Shown: positions 33,256 to 44,270 of the stretch, one piece after another
How positions within the stretch are numbered: the first letter of the stretch is position 1
How the letters are laid out: each line of letters starts with the position of its first letter
From: Agrypnia vestita
Lineage: Eukaryota > Arthropoda > Insecta > Trichoptera > Phryganeidae
Assembly: GCA_016648135.1 (NCBI GenBank)
Contig: JADDOH010023038.1
Span: forward strand, 62,001-126,000
Length of the DNA: 64,000 nt
Reading direction: 5' to 3'
Position numbers and translations under genes: made by a program
Notes under the pieces: model-generated
What the model was told of the DNA's origin: nothing
The model's input: only the letters and a program-made list of their open reading frames with translations
The model's database searches: none

Positions 33256-33604
33256 TAGTTCGTATGTTTTACACAAGAACACTTCTTAAACTTCATCAAA
33301 CAATTATTGACACCGAGAACAAAAATAACCGGCATGTTGGGAGTTACCGAGGAGATAGGTAGAACTTTTTCTACAAACGACTCCTTGAAATTTAAACTCT
33401 AATTCTTTAAGTATAGACGAAGTTTAGTTATATTTCAAAATATTTTTAAAAATATATTTTAATTTTTGGCAAATACGTCTCGCATCTATTTGTTGGTATA
33501 GGAAGTCTTTGCAGTGGAGAATTTAAAAAGCAGTTAGTGACTGCAGCTTCCAAGGCAAAAACACGCGGGCAGATACGTACTAATGGTTGAGGACTGTCGA
33601 TATA

Positions 33605-33675
33605 TAATTTTAAGAATGTGGCACTCTATCCTCTCTGGCTACCCTGCGGGAAAACAGCGCGATGGTTAGTTATTC
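33605..33675 (+). mobile_element. RTE-like LINE extreme 3' end
   Basis: GTGGCACTCTATCCTCTCTG, CTACCCTGCGGGAAAACAGC and GATGGTTAGTT match the last 60 bp of 29457-29758. Very short truncated copy. Confidence 0.7.
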
Positions 33676-33765
33676 TAGTTGCATTTAAAATGTCACCAGC
33701 CTTCAAACTGTGGTTTCTGTTATCGTCCAATATTAATGACACGAAAATAAGTATTTAAATTAATG

Positions 33766-33870
33766 TAGGTACATGGTGTAGCAGAACTAGTATACAATCA
33801 TTTACACTCTACCCGTCTTAATTATGAATCGAAAATTTTGTTACATCATTGATCTGATACCATCTTTATA
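33766..33870 (+). mobile_element. Mariner-type MITE fragment
   Basis: TACATGGTGTAGCAGAACTA and CGAAAATTTTGTTACATCAT parallel 34257-34330. Only the first hundred bases are recognisable. Confidence 0.5.
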
Positions 33871-34029
33871 GATTATTACATATTAGTATAAATCTACACT
33901 TCCTTATCAAATATATTTGGACATCTATACATATATAGATAAAACATTAAATGTCGAATTACTTTTACAACCTGGTCTATTTATATAATACAAGAACAAC
34001 GTAATACAACCGCTACACCTACCCACTGT

Positions 34030-34100
34030 ATAAGCGTAGATAAAATGCCGTCAGTTTGCATCGGCAGGTGTCGAACCCTGAAATGTTTATTCCCGTTATC
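34030..34100 (-). mobile_element. tRNA-like SINE head, isolated
   Basis: Minus strand: ATCGCGGCTAGCCCATCGAT, then CAGGGTTCGACACCTGCCGA with a B-box-like GGGTTCGACACC. No cloverleaf and no body recognised, so it is called a possible SINE head only. Confidence 0.4.
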
Positions 34101-34256
34101 GATGGGCTAGCCGCGATGCTTCTACTCACAATGTGGAAAAGTATTTTTGTTTCGTTGCCAAGCCTATTCAACGCGTGCGGTTCTGTACTTTAATTTTTAT
34201 CCGAGGGTTTCCTGATGGTAGGAAAACTACATCATCAAATATTTAAATAAAAATAC

Positions 34257-34420
34257 ACGGTGTAGCAGAGCCGGTCTACAGAACATTACAGGTAGACAGA
34301 CTCCTGCCTAAATTATCAGTCGAAAATGTCATGATATTAATGTCCCAATATCAATAGTTACTGAGATAAGCGACATCAAAATTTGCATGTTTAGTTATCT
34401 TCTTTTAGCGCGTTGAGGGT
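34257..34420 (+). mobile_element. Mariner-type MITE, left half
   Basis: ACGGTGTAGCAGAGCCGGTC, then CAATAGTTACTGAGATAAGC, GACATCAAAATTTGCATG as in the family. The right half is absent. Confidence 0.65.
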
Positions 34421-34539
34421 AAAATTATCATTGTGATGGAAGTTGCGCACACGCAGCGTGCGTATTGTAGCGGAGCATGTAGCGAAAATACGAGACCACA
34501 AAATGCACTTAAAATTAGCGTTAATTTATTTATATTTAT

Positions 34540-34870
34540 ACATAAATAAAAAGCCTGCAAATTTAAGTACTTTGGGTTGGAGATATCTCGCTACAGCGAT
34601 CTGCATAACGAAGTCAAAGAGCAGACAAACAAAGCAGCGGTTACCTCCGGGTGCTTAAGAGACACTGTATGGACCAATAAGCGTAATATGCTAGTGGAAA
34701 GCAAAGTCAGATTATATAAAACACGCACAAGACCTGTCACGACATATGGTATCGAAGCAAGAGCGGAGACGGTGAGAACTAAACACACTCTCAGAACTAC
34801 CGAGATGAAGATCCCGAGACCCACCCTTAGAGACTTGCCACTAAAAAAAATACTTGTCACAACATTTCTT
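34540..34870 (+). mobile_element. RTE-like LINE C-terminal RT remnant
   Basis: The plus frame from 34577 encodes EISRYSDLHNEVKEQTNKAA, CLRDTVWTNKRNML, ESKVRLYKTRTRPVTTYGIE and TLRTTEMKI. This is the segment between the palm domain and the C-terminal basic tail. The frame is open over 127 codons, better preserved than at 3784 and 44390. It is truncated at both ends, and the first ATG is not a true start. Confidence 0.8.
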
Positions 34871-35930
34871 ACTGATAATTTAGATAAGAATCTACCTGTA
34901 GATTATTGTGGACTAGTTATGTTACACTTCAACATGTCCAAGGTGCATAGTTTTATGTAAAAATGTCCGTCATTAACGCTACAAAGACGCTACGCCGCGA
35001 TGGTGATGTTTTCACAGCCTTAGCTTGCGGCCGAAATGGATATTAACCAACTGGACATGTTACGATTTCGTGATAATTTTATTTGTTGGGCAAGTTAATA
35101 TTTTATTGGCATTTTGTGAAAAACCGAAGCAAATTGAATTCGGATTACATAGATCGTTTGGAATAACAGAAACGGTGAATTAGTTCTTTTTGTAAGGTGT
35201 AGTATAAGTAAACTAGGACATAACAATAACTTAATGACACAGTAACCCCTATTCTTCCAAAGAATGTCAAGCCTAGCATATTGTATCTACCTCTTATTCA
35301 TGTTGTGTACAAATTAAATAATCATGATTATCGAAAATATGTGGGTCCATTTCAGAAATCTGCCAACAAAAACATCTTTATCTTGAGCCAAGATTTCATC
35401 AGTACTTGGACCTTGGTGTTCTGTGTTTGTTGCTCCACTCTTAATCAGTTTACTCATTTGGGTGATTGAAGTAACACAAATCTAGCAACTGATAAGCTAA
35501 TTTGAGACAACTCTCTTGGATACACACGGACACGTATCTCATTTCTCGAGAAAAAAATAACGCATTTCTAGAAAAAATTATTAATTAATTTGCAGATAAC
35601 GCGCGGCTCAGAATTTTTGACGTGCTGTGGAAATAAGTTTTTCCCAAGTTTGTTCCTTTGTCACGAAAAAATGCAAAATTTCAGACGCTTAACGCCCGAT
35701 AAAATGTTTCTGACTTACTATGTTATATCATTAGAATTATTTTTTCCATTATAATCTACTGTTATTTTCTTTGCATTTTTATATTTACGTTTTTCAGCGT
35801 TCAATGTCTTCTACCAATGACCTGTATTTATACATGTATCTTTACTATGCTGATTTTATTGTTCTTACTTATTTGTATTTATTGCCTTTGTTATATAATT
35901 GTGTACATTTTTCTAAATAAAGACGCTCAG
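34871..35930. other. Nothing recognised
   Basis: No repeat partner or domain. The frame 35281-35469 has no motif. Confidence 0.35.
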
Positions 35931-36150
35931 ACAGTGGAGGGTTTGGGCGGCCGACTCTCCAGGTAGCAGGAGTGCATGTTGCCTTGCCTGCGGCTTGGCG
36001 AGGAGGCTGCGTTTAGCATTAAAATAATGCCAACTAGGCGGCGAACGCGCTGGGCCGACGTGGACGCTCTGCGCATAACACAGCCCAGGGTGTGTGGTGG
36101 GTCCCCCTTCACTGCCCAGTACTAATAAGACCTGCATCAACGAAATATGC
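35931..36150. other. GC-rich patch
   Basis: A short GC-rich island with frames on both strands (80 codons minus). It may be a transposon fragment or a unique element. Not assignable. Confidence 0.3.
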
Positions 36151-36179
36151 ATCATTAAACAGAAGAAAGACGTCGCATG

Positions 36180-36260
36180 CTTCTTCTTCTTGAGTCCTAT
36201 CCATTCAACGGACGTTGGCTGTCATAACTTTATTTACTGGGGCCCACAATAGCTCTACAG
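36180..36260 (-). mobile_element. LINE 3' scrap with GAAGAAG tail
   Basis: TTCTTCTTCTTGAGTCCTAT, CCATTCAACGGACGTTGGCT as in 31336-31420. Minus-strand 3' end. Confidence 0.5.
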
Positions 36261-36439
36261 TAGCGCGGTCATTTAGACGACGTTTTATTTAAAACGTAAT
36301 CGTTTTAAATAAAAACTTATAAAATATAGATGTATCTTCACTAGCTGCGAAATCTATGTATACTATGCCATGGGAATACTATAGATATCTCTACCATAGT
36401 TCACTCGAATACATGAAAGAAACTGATTTATATTATGTA

Positions 36440-36600
36440 TACAACATTAAAAAAATTAATAATGTGTGGATGTTTTTACTGTCAAATTGGTAAAATTGCA
36501 GTTGCATTATGTAAAGTAGTCACTTAAGCCAGTTCGTACAGGTTATAAGCCTTGGGACACCCTATAAAGACTTCCATGTATGTTCTCCATATAAAAAGAT
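36440..36600 (-). mobile_element. SINE family E body, copy 3
   Basis: GCAGTTGCATTATGTAAAGT, AGTCACTTAAGCCAGTTCGT, GACTTCCATGTATGTTCTCC parallels 28860-28945 and 30620-30710. The head is missing. Confidence 0.55.
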
Positions 36601-36874
36601 TTGTTTTCAGATTTTTATTATACATTTTTTCTTTTGTATTACAGTGTTTCTCTTATATAATTTGATTTAACCAAGAATAAGAAAAGTATTAAGTTGTTAA
36701 TTATAACTGCTCCAGGGTAGGTTTCACCAAGTGGGGTGTTATAAGCTAAGTGTAAAAAGTGTAATCGTGATAAATAATATATACACGGTTATTTGGAAAA
36801 CATTAATAAGCTCGCAGGACTATATTCCTGCCATGACCTACCAACAGTCAGTTTTGTCGTTACACTAAACTCGG

Positions 36875-37330
36875 ATTTTCTTATCACCGCACTAAATATA
36901 GAGAACGTAAAACACCGGCTGCAGCACCGATTGTTCTATCTATTTCACTTTCCTGCCTCCCGCCGCTAGGAAATTCCACCCCAAGGTATTTGAATCTTTC
37001 GACTTGCTTCAGCTGGGTCCCCTGCATGCTGATCGAGCACTGCTCTTGGTCTCTCCCTAAGACCAAACTTCTGTTTTGGCAGTACTTTAATAGTAATCTT
37101 CTTCCCAACTCGAGTGCACTCTTCATTGAAGGAATTTATTCACTCTTGTTGGCTCGCTATATCTTCCGCGAAGAGTAAAGAATCTATTTCCACATCTCCA
37201 ACTCTCGGGGTCCTTGCTGTTTGGCTTTTCCGGCTTATCCTGTCCATATAAAGGGTGGACAGGATTGGCAACCAAGAGTGGACAACCTTGTCTCAATATT
37301 ATTCCAACATTGAGTTCCTCCGTTATTGCG
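36875..37330 (-). mobile_element. LINE reverse transcriptase fragment (palm to thumb)
   Basis: Minus strand from about 37320: GIILRQGCPLL-like (the R-Q-G-x-P motif), YMDRISRKSQTA, SLLFAEDIA (position of the catalytic F-A-D-D box, here mutated to A-E-D), SMKSALELG, then QLKQVERFKYLGVEF and SEIDRTIGAAAGVLRSLY. The order matches non-LTR reverse transcriptases. Stops are present and the catalytic box is altered, so it is inactive. Confidence 0.85.
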
Positions 37331-37339
37331 GTGTTTATT

Positions 37340-37660
37340 CGTACTGTAATTGTTCGATATTCGTGACGTCACATTGACACGGAAATCGATTGTTTACGAA
37401 ATATTGTTCTTTTTTTATGTGGCAACATTGATTGGTCCCTATCGAAAAATTTCTTACCCTCAACCAGTACCAATTTGCCTTTCGTTTCGATAAGTCCCGT
37501 TGTTAAAAGCGCCAATTTTCGTCTTGTTTCAATTATTGTGCATTTATAACCTCGTCACCGTCGGACTTCGGGAGTAACGCACGTTGGTGGCCAACCGAGT
37601 GAAACAGTTGTTTGGTGAAGTGACATCTGAAAGGACGCCAAGAGACAAAAAGGTGAGTCG
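37340..37660 (+). promoter_or_regulatory. Candidate host promoter and non-coding first exon
   Basis: Repeat-free sequence with a perfect CRE palindrome TGACGTCA (37364-37371), an ATTGG box (near 37430), GCGCCAATTTTCG (E2F-like, near 37510), a TATA-like TTTATAA (37543-37549) and, about 100 bp further, a very good splice donor AAAAAGGTGAGT with the cut after 37652. The implied first exon is about 80 nt with no long reading frame, so it would be 5' UTR. The exon partner lies outside what I can identify. Inferred from signals only. Confidence 0.4.
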
Positions 37661-38183
37661 AAACGTCCTTTCCTTTCTCGATCCAAATACAGTCCATTTT
37701 TCCCGACCATAATTCCAATTTTTTCCCCACGTACGCGGTGATGTCGCGTCGCGTACAGTAATTTTGTTTCGTATTAAAATAACTCCGTTCTTATTGGTAA
37801 ATCTTTTACAATATGATGACCAGAAAATGAATACCTCCAGCAACTCGGGAAGATTCATAGAGATTCGCGGCTTACGTTGTATTTTCGTTGATCAGCTCTG
37901 ATGGCAGCAAGAAAACGTAAATAAAAGCGATACATCGTGCGACATGCGACGAGCCCTCGAGAGATTGTCCGAGCAGTCACGAGACGATGGAGCGGAATAA
38001 TGATGAAGAAATCCATCCGAAACCATTGATCACCGATGGCGTGACAATCGGGCACCACACGACCCGTCCACACGAATATTTCCTTTCACTGTCCGTCATG
38101 AGAAAGGTGGAATTACACACATCAACCGAGGGGCATAAAAGCAAAGGCGGCAATATCCCACTGAAGCGTTTCTGAGATAATAA
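37661..38183. other. Unique stretch after the candidate promoter
   Basis: No repeat partner except a family C left-end scrap at 38128-38160 (GGGGCATAAAAGCAAAGGCG). Overlapping frames on both strands have no domain. Confidence 0.35.
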
Positions 38184-38627
38184 CAAAAAAGTAGTATTGC
38201 GACGGATAGTAGATTCGGCCTCAGGCCGAGTGCCGAATACTTGGCCAGGCGCGTGGCCGAATAGCCGAATATTCGGCCTGATCGAGAATTGACACTATTT
38301 TGTTTTGTGCACATGTTCAATTACGCTTTGTAAATAAACAGTTTTTTAGTTGTTTTATTTGCAATCGATTTTTTTAAAAGGATTGTGACCTTTTTTGATC
38401 TGATTACCTTTTTTAATCTCTTAGAAAAATAACTTAGTTATATTACATAAGCGAAAAATTGCGCTTTCTCGAACTTAAAATGTAAATATGTTCAGCATTA
38501 ATAAAAGTTACATGATGGTTTACAGCGGTTTTTATTATTTCCTGTTTTTAGGTATTCGGCCGAATACTCCAAAAAGGGGCCGAATACCGAATAGTAACCG
38601 AATATTCGTTACATCTCTACAAAAAAA
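38184..38627. mobile_element. Non-autonomous hAT-type element with 8-bp TSD
   Basis: The left end (38192) TAGTATTGCGACGGATAG and the right end, read inversely from 38619, TAGAGATGTAACGAATATTC are imperfect TIRs. Both ends are dense in CGAATA/TTCGGCC words. Flanks CAAAAAAG (38184-38191) and CAAAAAAA (38620-38627) form an 8-bp target duplication with one mismatch. The 428-bp interior has no transposase. TIR type and TSD length point to hAT. Confidence 0.75.
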
Positions 38628-38956
38628 CCTGTCACTACTTACGGAAGTTTACATCTTATTGCCACCTCAGTTTTCCCTATACAAATAAATATTTAACTTT
38701 TGAATTCGGATTTGTCTGCTGCCAAATAGTGAAGATTATTGCTATTGCTATATTTAGATAATTGGAAATTACTACTATCTTTGCTATGAAGTTTCAGTCT
38801 AAAATTAGTAAAAGGCTCTACAGTTGGGAAAACTGACGACTGAGATTCTAAAACATTTTAAAGAGAAGTCCAAGACAGCTCTCGCTCGCACTTATGCGCC
38901 AGTACTAGTGATGAGTAGAATATTTTTATGTTATTATTATCTACACGTTTCTTTTG
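38628..38956. other. Nothing recognised
   Basis: AT-rich flank between the hAT-type element and the A repeat. Confidence 0.35.
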
Positions 38957-39275
38957 TTTTTACTCCCTTTCTTTTAACTCGTAGCGTCTGCTTGCTTGCT
39001 TGTCTGTCGAAAAAACTTTGGATCGATTTTTAACCCTTTTCCCGTGATCCAATCGAGCTGAAACTTTGCAGGTAGACTCATAAAAATTATCTAACAAATT
39101 TTCGTTTAAAAAATTTTAATAATTATAGTATTATTTTGAATTTTTCGAATTTTTTTATTACTCCCTTTCGTAGCGTCGCCCGACTCGAGCCCAACGCGTG
39201 GGGTAAGCCGCGAACCTGTTTCAACTAGTGAATGAGAAAGGGAGTATAATAAAAACTTGGTTTTTATGGGTTAGT
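38957..39275 (+). repeat. Interspersed repeat family A, copy 4
   Basis: Plus orientation like copy 1. TTTACTCCCTTTCTTTTAAC at the start, CCGTGATCCAATCGAGCTGA inside, the GCCCAACGCGTGGGGTAAGC segment near 39190, and TTGGTTTTTATGGGTTAG at the end. Best-preserved full copy. Confidence 0.85.
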
Positions 39276-39449
39276 ATTTTTATTCATTTTTTTAAGATTT
39301 ATGTTGATCTCGTAAAATGTGTCACGGCATGTTTTACGCGCTTAACCCAATCTTCACGAGTACATACGCAGAAAGTAAAAGCATCCCTACTTACATAAAG
39401 ATTTATGGTCGCAGTCCTCAATTGGTTTGGGTCCGACTATGGAGAGATA

Positions 39450-39830
39450 ACAATATTTACACGCGGCAATGCACCGGCTGCATGCACCCGTCCCGTTGCT
39501 GGCTCTCATCTGGAGTCGCCCTCCACCCCGCCGAGCGCCATCTCGGGTGCGGTTGTGTAGCGCGAGCTTGTCGCTCCGAGACACGCGGCCGCACTCACCA
39601 TCTGCATACGGCGGGGCGGTCCCATTGGCTCCCGTGCCGGGCCGTGCCAGCCTCTTGACCAATCGCGGGACGCTTTTTACCGCGCAAACCAGATCGTAGA
39701 TCCATTCCGCAGATGCGGAGAACGCGATGGAGAAATTGCGCAGCAGGCCCGTCCCCGGGCAACGGCGAGACGCGACGAAAGATCCACGGACAATTGGTGC
39801 AACGGCGAAAGATCCACGCGGCATTAGATA
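39450..39830. promoter_or_regulatory. CpG-rich island with paired CCAAT boxes
   Basis: Very CpG-rich and repeat-free. CCCATTGGCTCC (near 39627) and GACCAATCGCGGG (near 39657) are inverted CCAAT boxes about 30 bp apart, a common arrangement in promoters. A local near-duplication, GCAACGGCGA ... AAAGATCCACG, lies at 39757-39820. A 149-codon minus frame covers it but has no domain. Candidate promoter or enhancer. Confidence 0.4.
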
Positions 39831-39939
39831 AGACAAAATATAAAAATGTTTTTTTTTAAATTATAAATTAGGTATGAAACACCCGTGGGGTCCATAAATA
39901 TTTCATTTTCATTACTATTAATTTAACGTGAGTGACGTG

Positions 39940-40110
39940 ATTATTAATATTAATCGAAATAATGACCAAATCGTAGCGCAAATGATTTAATAATGTATAG
40001 TCATCCACTTTGCGTAAGTGTTTAAAGTTTCAGAGCTCTAGCTAGTCGGGAAGTGGTGAAAAATCAATTACAAGGTTCCACCACAAACAAACAGGCAAAG
40101 AGAGTTAAAT
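39940..40110 (-). repeat. Interspersed repeat D, copy 3
   Basis: Reverse complement of 16661-16830: AATGATTTAATAATGTATAG, CAGAGCTCTAGCTAGTCGGG, ATTACAAGGTTCCACCACAA, GAGAGTTAAAT. Confidence 0.7.
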
Positions 40111-40949
40111 AAAAGCATGGAAAAAGAAAGAAAACCTTGGTACAATAAGTTCACAAGGCTCAAAAGTCAGACTGTGGATCACAATAATCGCAACATTGCA
40201 GAACATAGCGAAACTAAACGTAGAAAAAAGAAACTAAACGCAGGAAAAAAGCCCCCCGAACATTTTTAAAATGAAGTTAATAATGTAAATTAAATCTTAA
40301 GAAGAATTATTTCAATCAATGAACATTTATAATGACGACTTGTATAAATAGTAGAATGGTAAAACTGTAAGAATTAACATAACCTCGAAAGGAAAGAACA
40401 CAAATATAGACGTGAGAACGAAGGAGAGAAAGGAAGAAGAACAAGAGAAAGAAAGGGAACGCGGAAGGAAGACCACGAATGCGGAAGAGAGAACACCCGC
40501 ACCGCATACATCATCTAAATCTATTCAGATAACTGTGATGTGTGCGTTTTTCACTTATGCTAATGCCGCTGATTATGCCATGGAAAGTAAGAATGCACAA
40601 ATAGCGCCGGTGCTGGCGGCAATATGATGAATAAAAATATAATAATCGTACGCGATTTCAGCATTAATAACCGTATAACACATGCGTGAAGCCGAGCGTC
40701 TCAACTCCTCGTCGTGAGAGGAAAAGTGAAATCACTCCGCTGGCTGGTGCCGTGCCAAACAGAGCGGACACCGGTGACATCAGCCGTCAGCCTCTCCGCT
40801 CATCAGGCGCTCCTGGCAAGGACGCTCCTCGCAGGACCGGTACAGGAAAGGAAGCATATCCGGAATACCACCAAAACTAGTTATTTGATTCAGCAGCATT
40901 GTAGATTGACATTTAAAAAAAATATTGATTGTATTATTTGTATATATCT
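40111..40949. other. Unique stretch; GC patch 40685-40870
   Basis: A purine-rich tract (40400-40500, AAGGAAGAAGAACAAGAG-like) and a GC-rich patch at 40685-40870 with overlapping frames. No domain recognised. Confidence 0.35.
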
Positions 40950-42065
40950 ACTATTTTTATTTGATTGAATACACCAACATGTTTCAGAAAAAACTTTCCA
41001 TCGTCGGGGTGTTGTACAACTGTCAAAATATCATAATGAAATGTCTTATTTTTAAATATTATTACTGAAGTTCTTGATTACTCGCAATTATTGGAAAAAT
41101 TTTTAGAAGTGGGCTAGTAGTTAAACTCAATTGATTATTAATAATATTTTGTTTACTATTACACGCTTTACTAATTTGTAATGATTCTGAATTATTCAAT
41201 TTCAGACCAAAATTATTTATGTGTAAAATGGAAAGTCATAAATTTTTATCAAAACCGTGATCATTTTCTAATAAATGATTTGAAAATTCAGAAAAACCAC
41301 GATTATTCAGACATCTTAAATGCTCTTCAACTCTTACATTGGAATTTCGACCGGTTTTTCCAATATAAAATGCTGTACAATCTTTACACGACAGTTTATA
41401 AACACCTGAATTGTTAATTATATTATCTTAATCTTTTGCATTTATGAGGAGTTTCCCTATATTATTATTTGTATAAAACACAAGTCTTATATTTTTTGGT
41501 AGATATTTTGAAATTTGATTGGAAAATGTATTAATATATAGAATTCTTCGCCAATAATCCTTATTATTATTTATATTTATGTGTGAATAGTGTAAAAATT
41601 GATCAGTTATATTTTTCTTTAATTTTTTTTTTAATTTTATCAATTAATTCTGTATTGTATCCATTATTAAATGCGATTTGTTTTATTGTATTTAATTCAA
41701 TTTGAAAATTAGAGTGAGACAAAGGTACATTGACAAGACGGTGTTATCAATGAATGAAAACCCAAGTGTTTGTGTGATACCGGGTGATTAGATGTACTAT
41801 GTATTATAGCATCTGTAAAAGTTGGCTTTCTATAAATTTTAAATTCAATTTTATTATTATTTAAATAATGTTAGATCTAATAAATTAAGTGTCGAATTAT
41901 TTACTGTTTCTAAAGTAAACTTTATGTTATTATGAAATGAATCGATTAGTTGTAAAAATGATGTTAGTTGATGTTCTGATCCTGTCCAAATACGTAATAT
42001 GTCATCCTCTAACTTACCTCTATAATATATAACATACCTCTCCATAACAAAATATTTTTAAACAT
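40950..42065 (-). mobile_element. Penelope-like element: RT end plus GIY-YIG domain
   Basis: Read on the minus strand from 42045: YYRGKLEDDILRIWTGSE (RT catalytic aspartates retained as D-D), LDLTLFK, then after a decayed stretch YINTFSNQISKYLPKNIRLV and a GIY-YIG module, SGVYKLSCKDC, AFYIGKTGR, VEEHLRCLNN, FSNHLLENDH, followed by SLQISKACN-like C-terminal residues. This domain order (RT, linker, GIY-YIG) is specific to PLEs. Several stops and frameshifts make it a pseudogene. Downstream, at 40972-41007, the pseudo-LTR motif GAAACATGTTGGTGT follows. Confidence 0.85.
40972..41007 (-). ncRNA. Degenerate hammerhead-like motif of the 41-kb PLE
   Basis: Minus strand: CCGACGA in place of CTGATGA, one base, a GGAAAG...TTTTC-type hairpin, then GAAACATGTTGGTGT. 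The 3' part is identical in layout to 55912-55948. The first core box has changed (CUGA to CCGA), so probably inactive. Confidence 0.35.
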
Positions 42066-42540
42066 ATTATTATTAGTAGTTATTTTAATACAGCAATTGG
42101 CTTTGATCGATACAGATATTTGATAATAGTATTACGCTTATGTAAAGGCAATGTCGTAAATATTGTCCGTTTCGGGGTTGAAGCGGGTCTCCAAAGGGAC
42201 CAGACCCCTATTTATTGACCCCAGGTCGAGTGAAATTAATTCACTCGTGAAATATGGAGTCACGGATCAACAGAGTTCAACCGATTTTTATGACGATATG
42301 TTACATTATTCATTTTGGACTCGAATGGGGAAAAATAGATAATTAAAACATGTGCATAAATTAAATTTGACAAAAATTGAAAGCGATTTGTTGGAGCTAT
42401 CTACGGGTAATATTAAATCTCGGAGAAGACCACATTTTTTGTGTATCTTTCTAATTAAAGAAATTATCTATTTGTTTATTTCAGTATACGTATGTAGTAA
42501 GAAAAAACCACAAGTGTAGATGAGACAATTGAATATATCG
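42066..42540. other. Nothing recognised
   Basis: It may contain the upstream part of the PLE, but I cannot read coding sequence. Confidence 0.35.
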
Positions 42541-42745
42541 CTCGAAAGACAATTGCTGGACGAATGTAGTCATCCAGTGGTATCCGAGACAACAAGTCGC
42601 CCTAAAACCTGTGGACTAACGAAATCGCAAAATTCTACGGAAACACGTGGCAGCCAACAACAATGGAGAAAGGTGGGTATCACTTGGGGAGGCCTTTATA
42701 AAAAGTGGATAGAAAACGACTCATAATGATGATGATACGGTCAAG
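42541..42745 (+). mobile_element. RTE-type LINE 3' end
   Basis: CATCCAGTGGTATCCGAGAC, CACGTGGCAGCCAACAACAA, TTGGGGAGGCCTTTATAAAA, GATAGAAAACGACTCATAAT and GATGATGATA. Same family as 22541-23150, with the TGA-repeat end. Confidence 0.65.
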
Positions 42746-43220
42746 GACTCCCGCTCTTTGCCAGCGTTGGCAATTTTTTGTTTTGTACATAATTATGTAA
42801 ATAATATGTATAATAATGCAACGCAGAAAAGCAGAAGTCGTGTTATATGTATGGATTACCAGTTTCGCAATGAACAAAATTGCTAATTAGCTGTTGTTCT
42901 ATGTAAAACAAATTGAATTACGTTATTATTAAAATAACACAGTTATTATGTTACACCAGTGGTGTGCATTAGACACGGGCATAGTTAAAGCTGCCAACTA
43001 AACAGAGGTACGACGGGATGGAAAATATGATAAAGAAGCATTTTGATGTAAAAGAAGTTATGTATTTTTTGTAAAATGTTAACATATTGAAAGGTGTTAA
43101 CAAAAAAACATTTTTTGATTAATAATTATGTATAGTTCCTAATCTGGTTTTGAATAATTAAAATAAACGGTTTTAGATAGACACTACAAGAAGAAATAAA
43201 ATAATATCCGAAAGACATAA
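42746..43220. other. Nothing recognised
   Basis: AT-rich. Confidence 0.35.
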
Positions 43221-43780
43221 AAAAAACGAGCGAGCCTTACAGTAGTCGCATATGATGTGAAACATTTGACAATCACAATTATAAATATCAATTGAGCACC
43301 AACAGAAATTAACATCAAAATTTAAAAAGGCTAATACCTATATATTTATTAATAGTGAATACAAGTAAAGAAAATGTATGTGCATTTATTTATTATTGAA
43401 TTTTGCCGCACAAGGTAGGTACCGTATAATTATATACGCATTTTTTAGAAATGTGTTTGGTCAATTATGTGTTTATTGGATAGTCTCGAAGATACATATA
43501 AGCCAAAATATATATCAAAGTTACAATATCCACACGCTTGACACCAGTAGCGTAACATATATACAAAATCAGAAGCGTTGACTGTTGGAAGTGTGCGTCT
43601 TTGCTCTGATGGTACTTGCTGGACATTGATTTGTTTATAAACGATGATTTTTTTCCATCGCGCACGCTCATTGGTTAAATGACATTGTGCCCTTAGTATT
43701 ATTTCCTGTTACGCATTTCCGTCCATTTTCACGAAATCACTGCCACAGATTGCATGTAAGCGAGAGGAAAGATGTTAACG
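43221..43780. repeat. Interspersed repeat family B, copy 1
   Basis: Shared in order with 53199-53850: AACGAGCGAGCCTTACAG, GAATTTTGCCGCACA, CCACACGCTTGACACCAGT, GCTGGACATTGATTTGTTTA, CGCTCATTGG, GAGAGGAAAGATGTTA. Estimated 80-85 percent identical with indels. On the minus strand 43671-43465 a 68-codon frame has a counterpart in copy 2. Unclassified. Confidence 0.75.
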
Positions 43781-44270
43781 TATCAAAGTTTTTGATGTGT
43801 TAAAATCTTTTTTCCTCGGTGTGAATGCAAATTATGTGATACAATTTTGTGGTACTAATATGTTTAATTGTTGTGTGAGATTTCCAGTTATAAAACTATG
43901 CTTTGTCTTCCTTTTATTAGTGTATATCTCTGGACTAGATAATAGCTTTTCGAATACAAGGTATGTTGGATAATCCATTTGTTTTCTGTATATTATTTAG
44001 ATTTTGATTATTAGGCGTTGTACACTTTTATGTGCCGCTTCCTAGCTGAAAACAGGCGTTCGGAGATTTTCTTGCACTGCAGCGTAATAAACTGAAGTCT
44101 AGTTTTCTTATCATGATGACAGTTTTGCTAAATTGAGCTTTCCATTTTATGTTCTTGTCTATTTTATGATTTCTTAGTATTTAATTTTATTTGACTGATA
44201 TTTTCAGTGCGGTGTAGTTTAACTGACAGCTATTTTTATAATGCAACTAACACTAAATCAACAAGATTAA
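43781..44270. other. Nothing recognised
   Basis: AT-rich flank of the SINE. Confidence 0.35.

Noticed and set aside
39387..39836. 149-codon minus-strand frame
   Set aside because: It lies in a CpG-rich island where several frames on both strands are open, and shows no domain or splice context.
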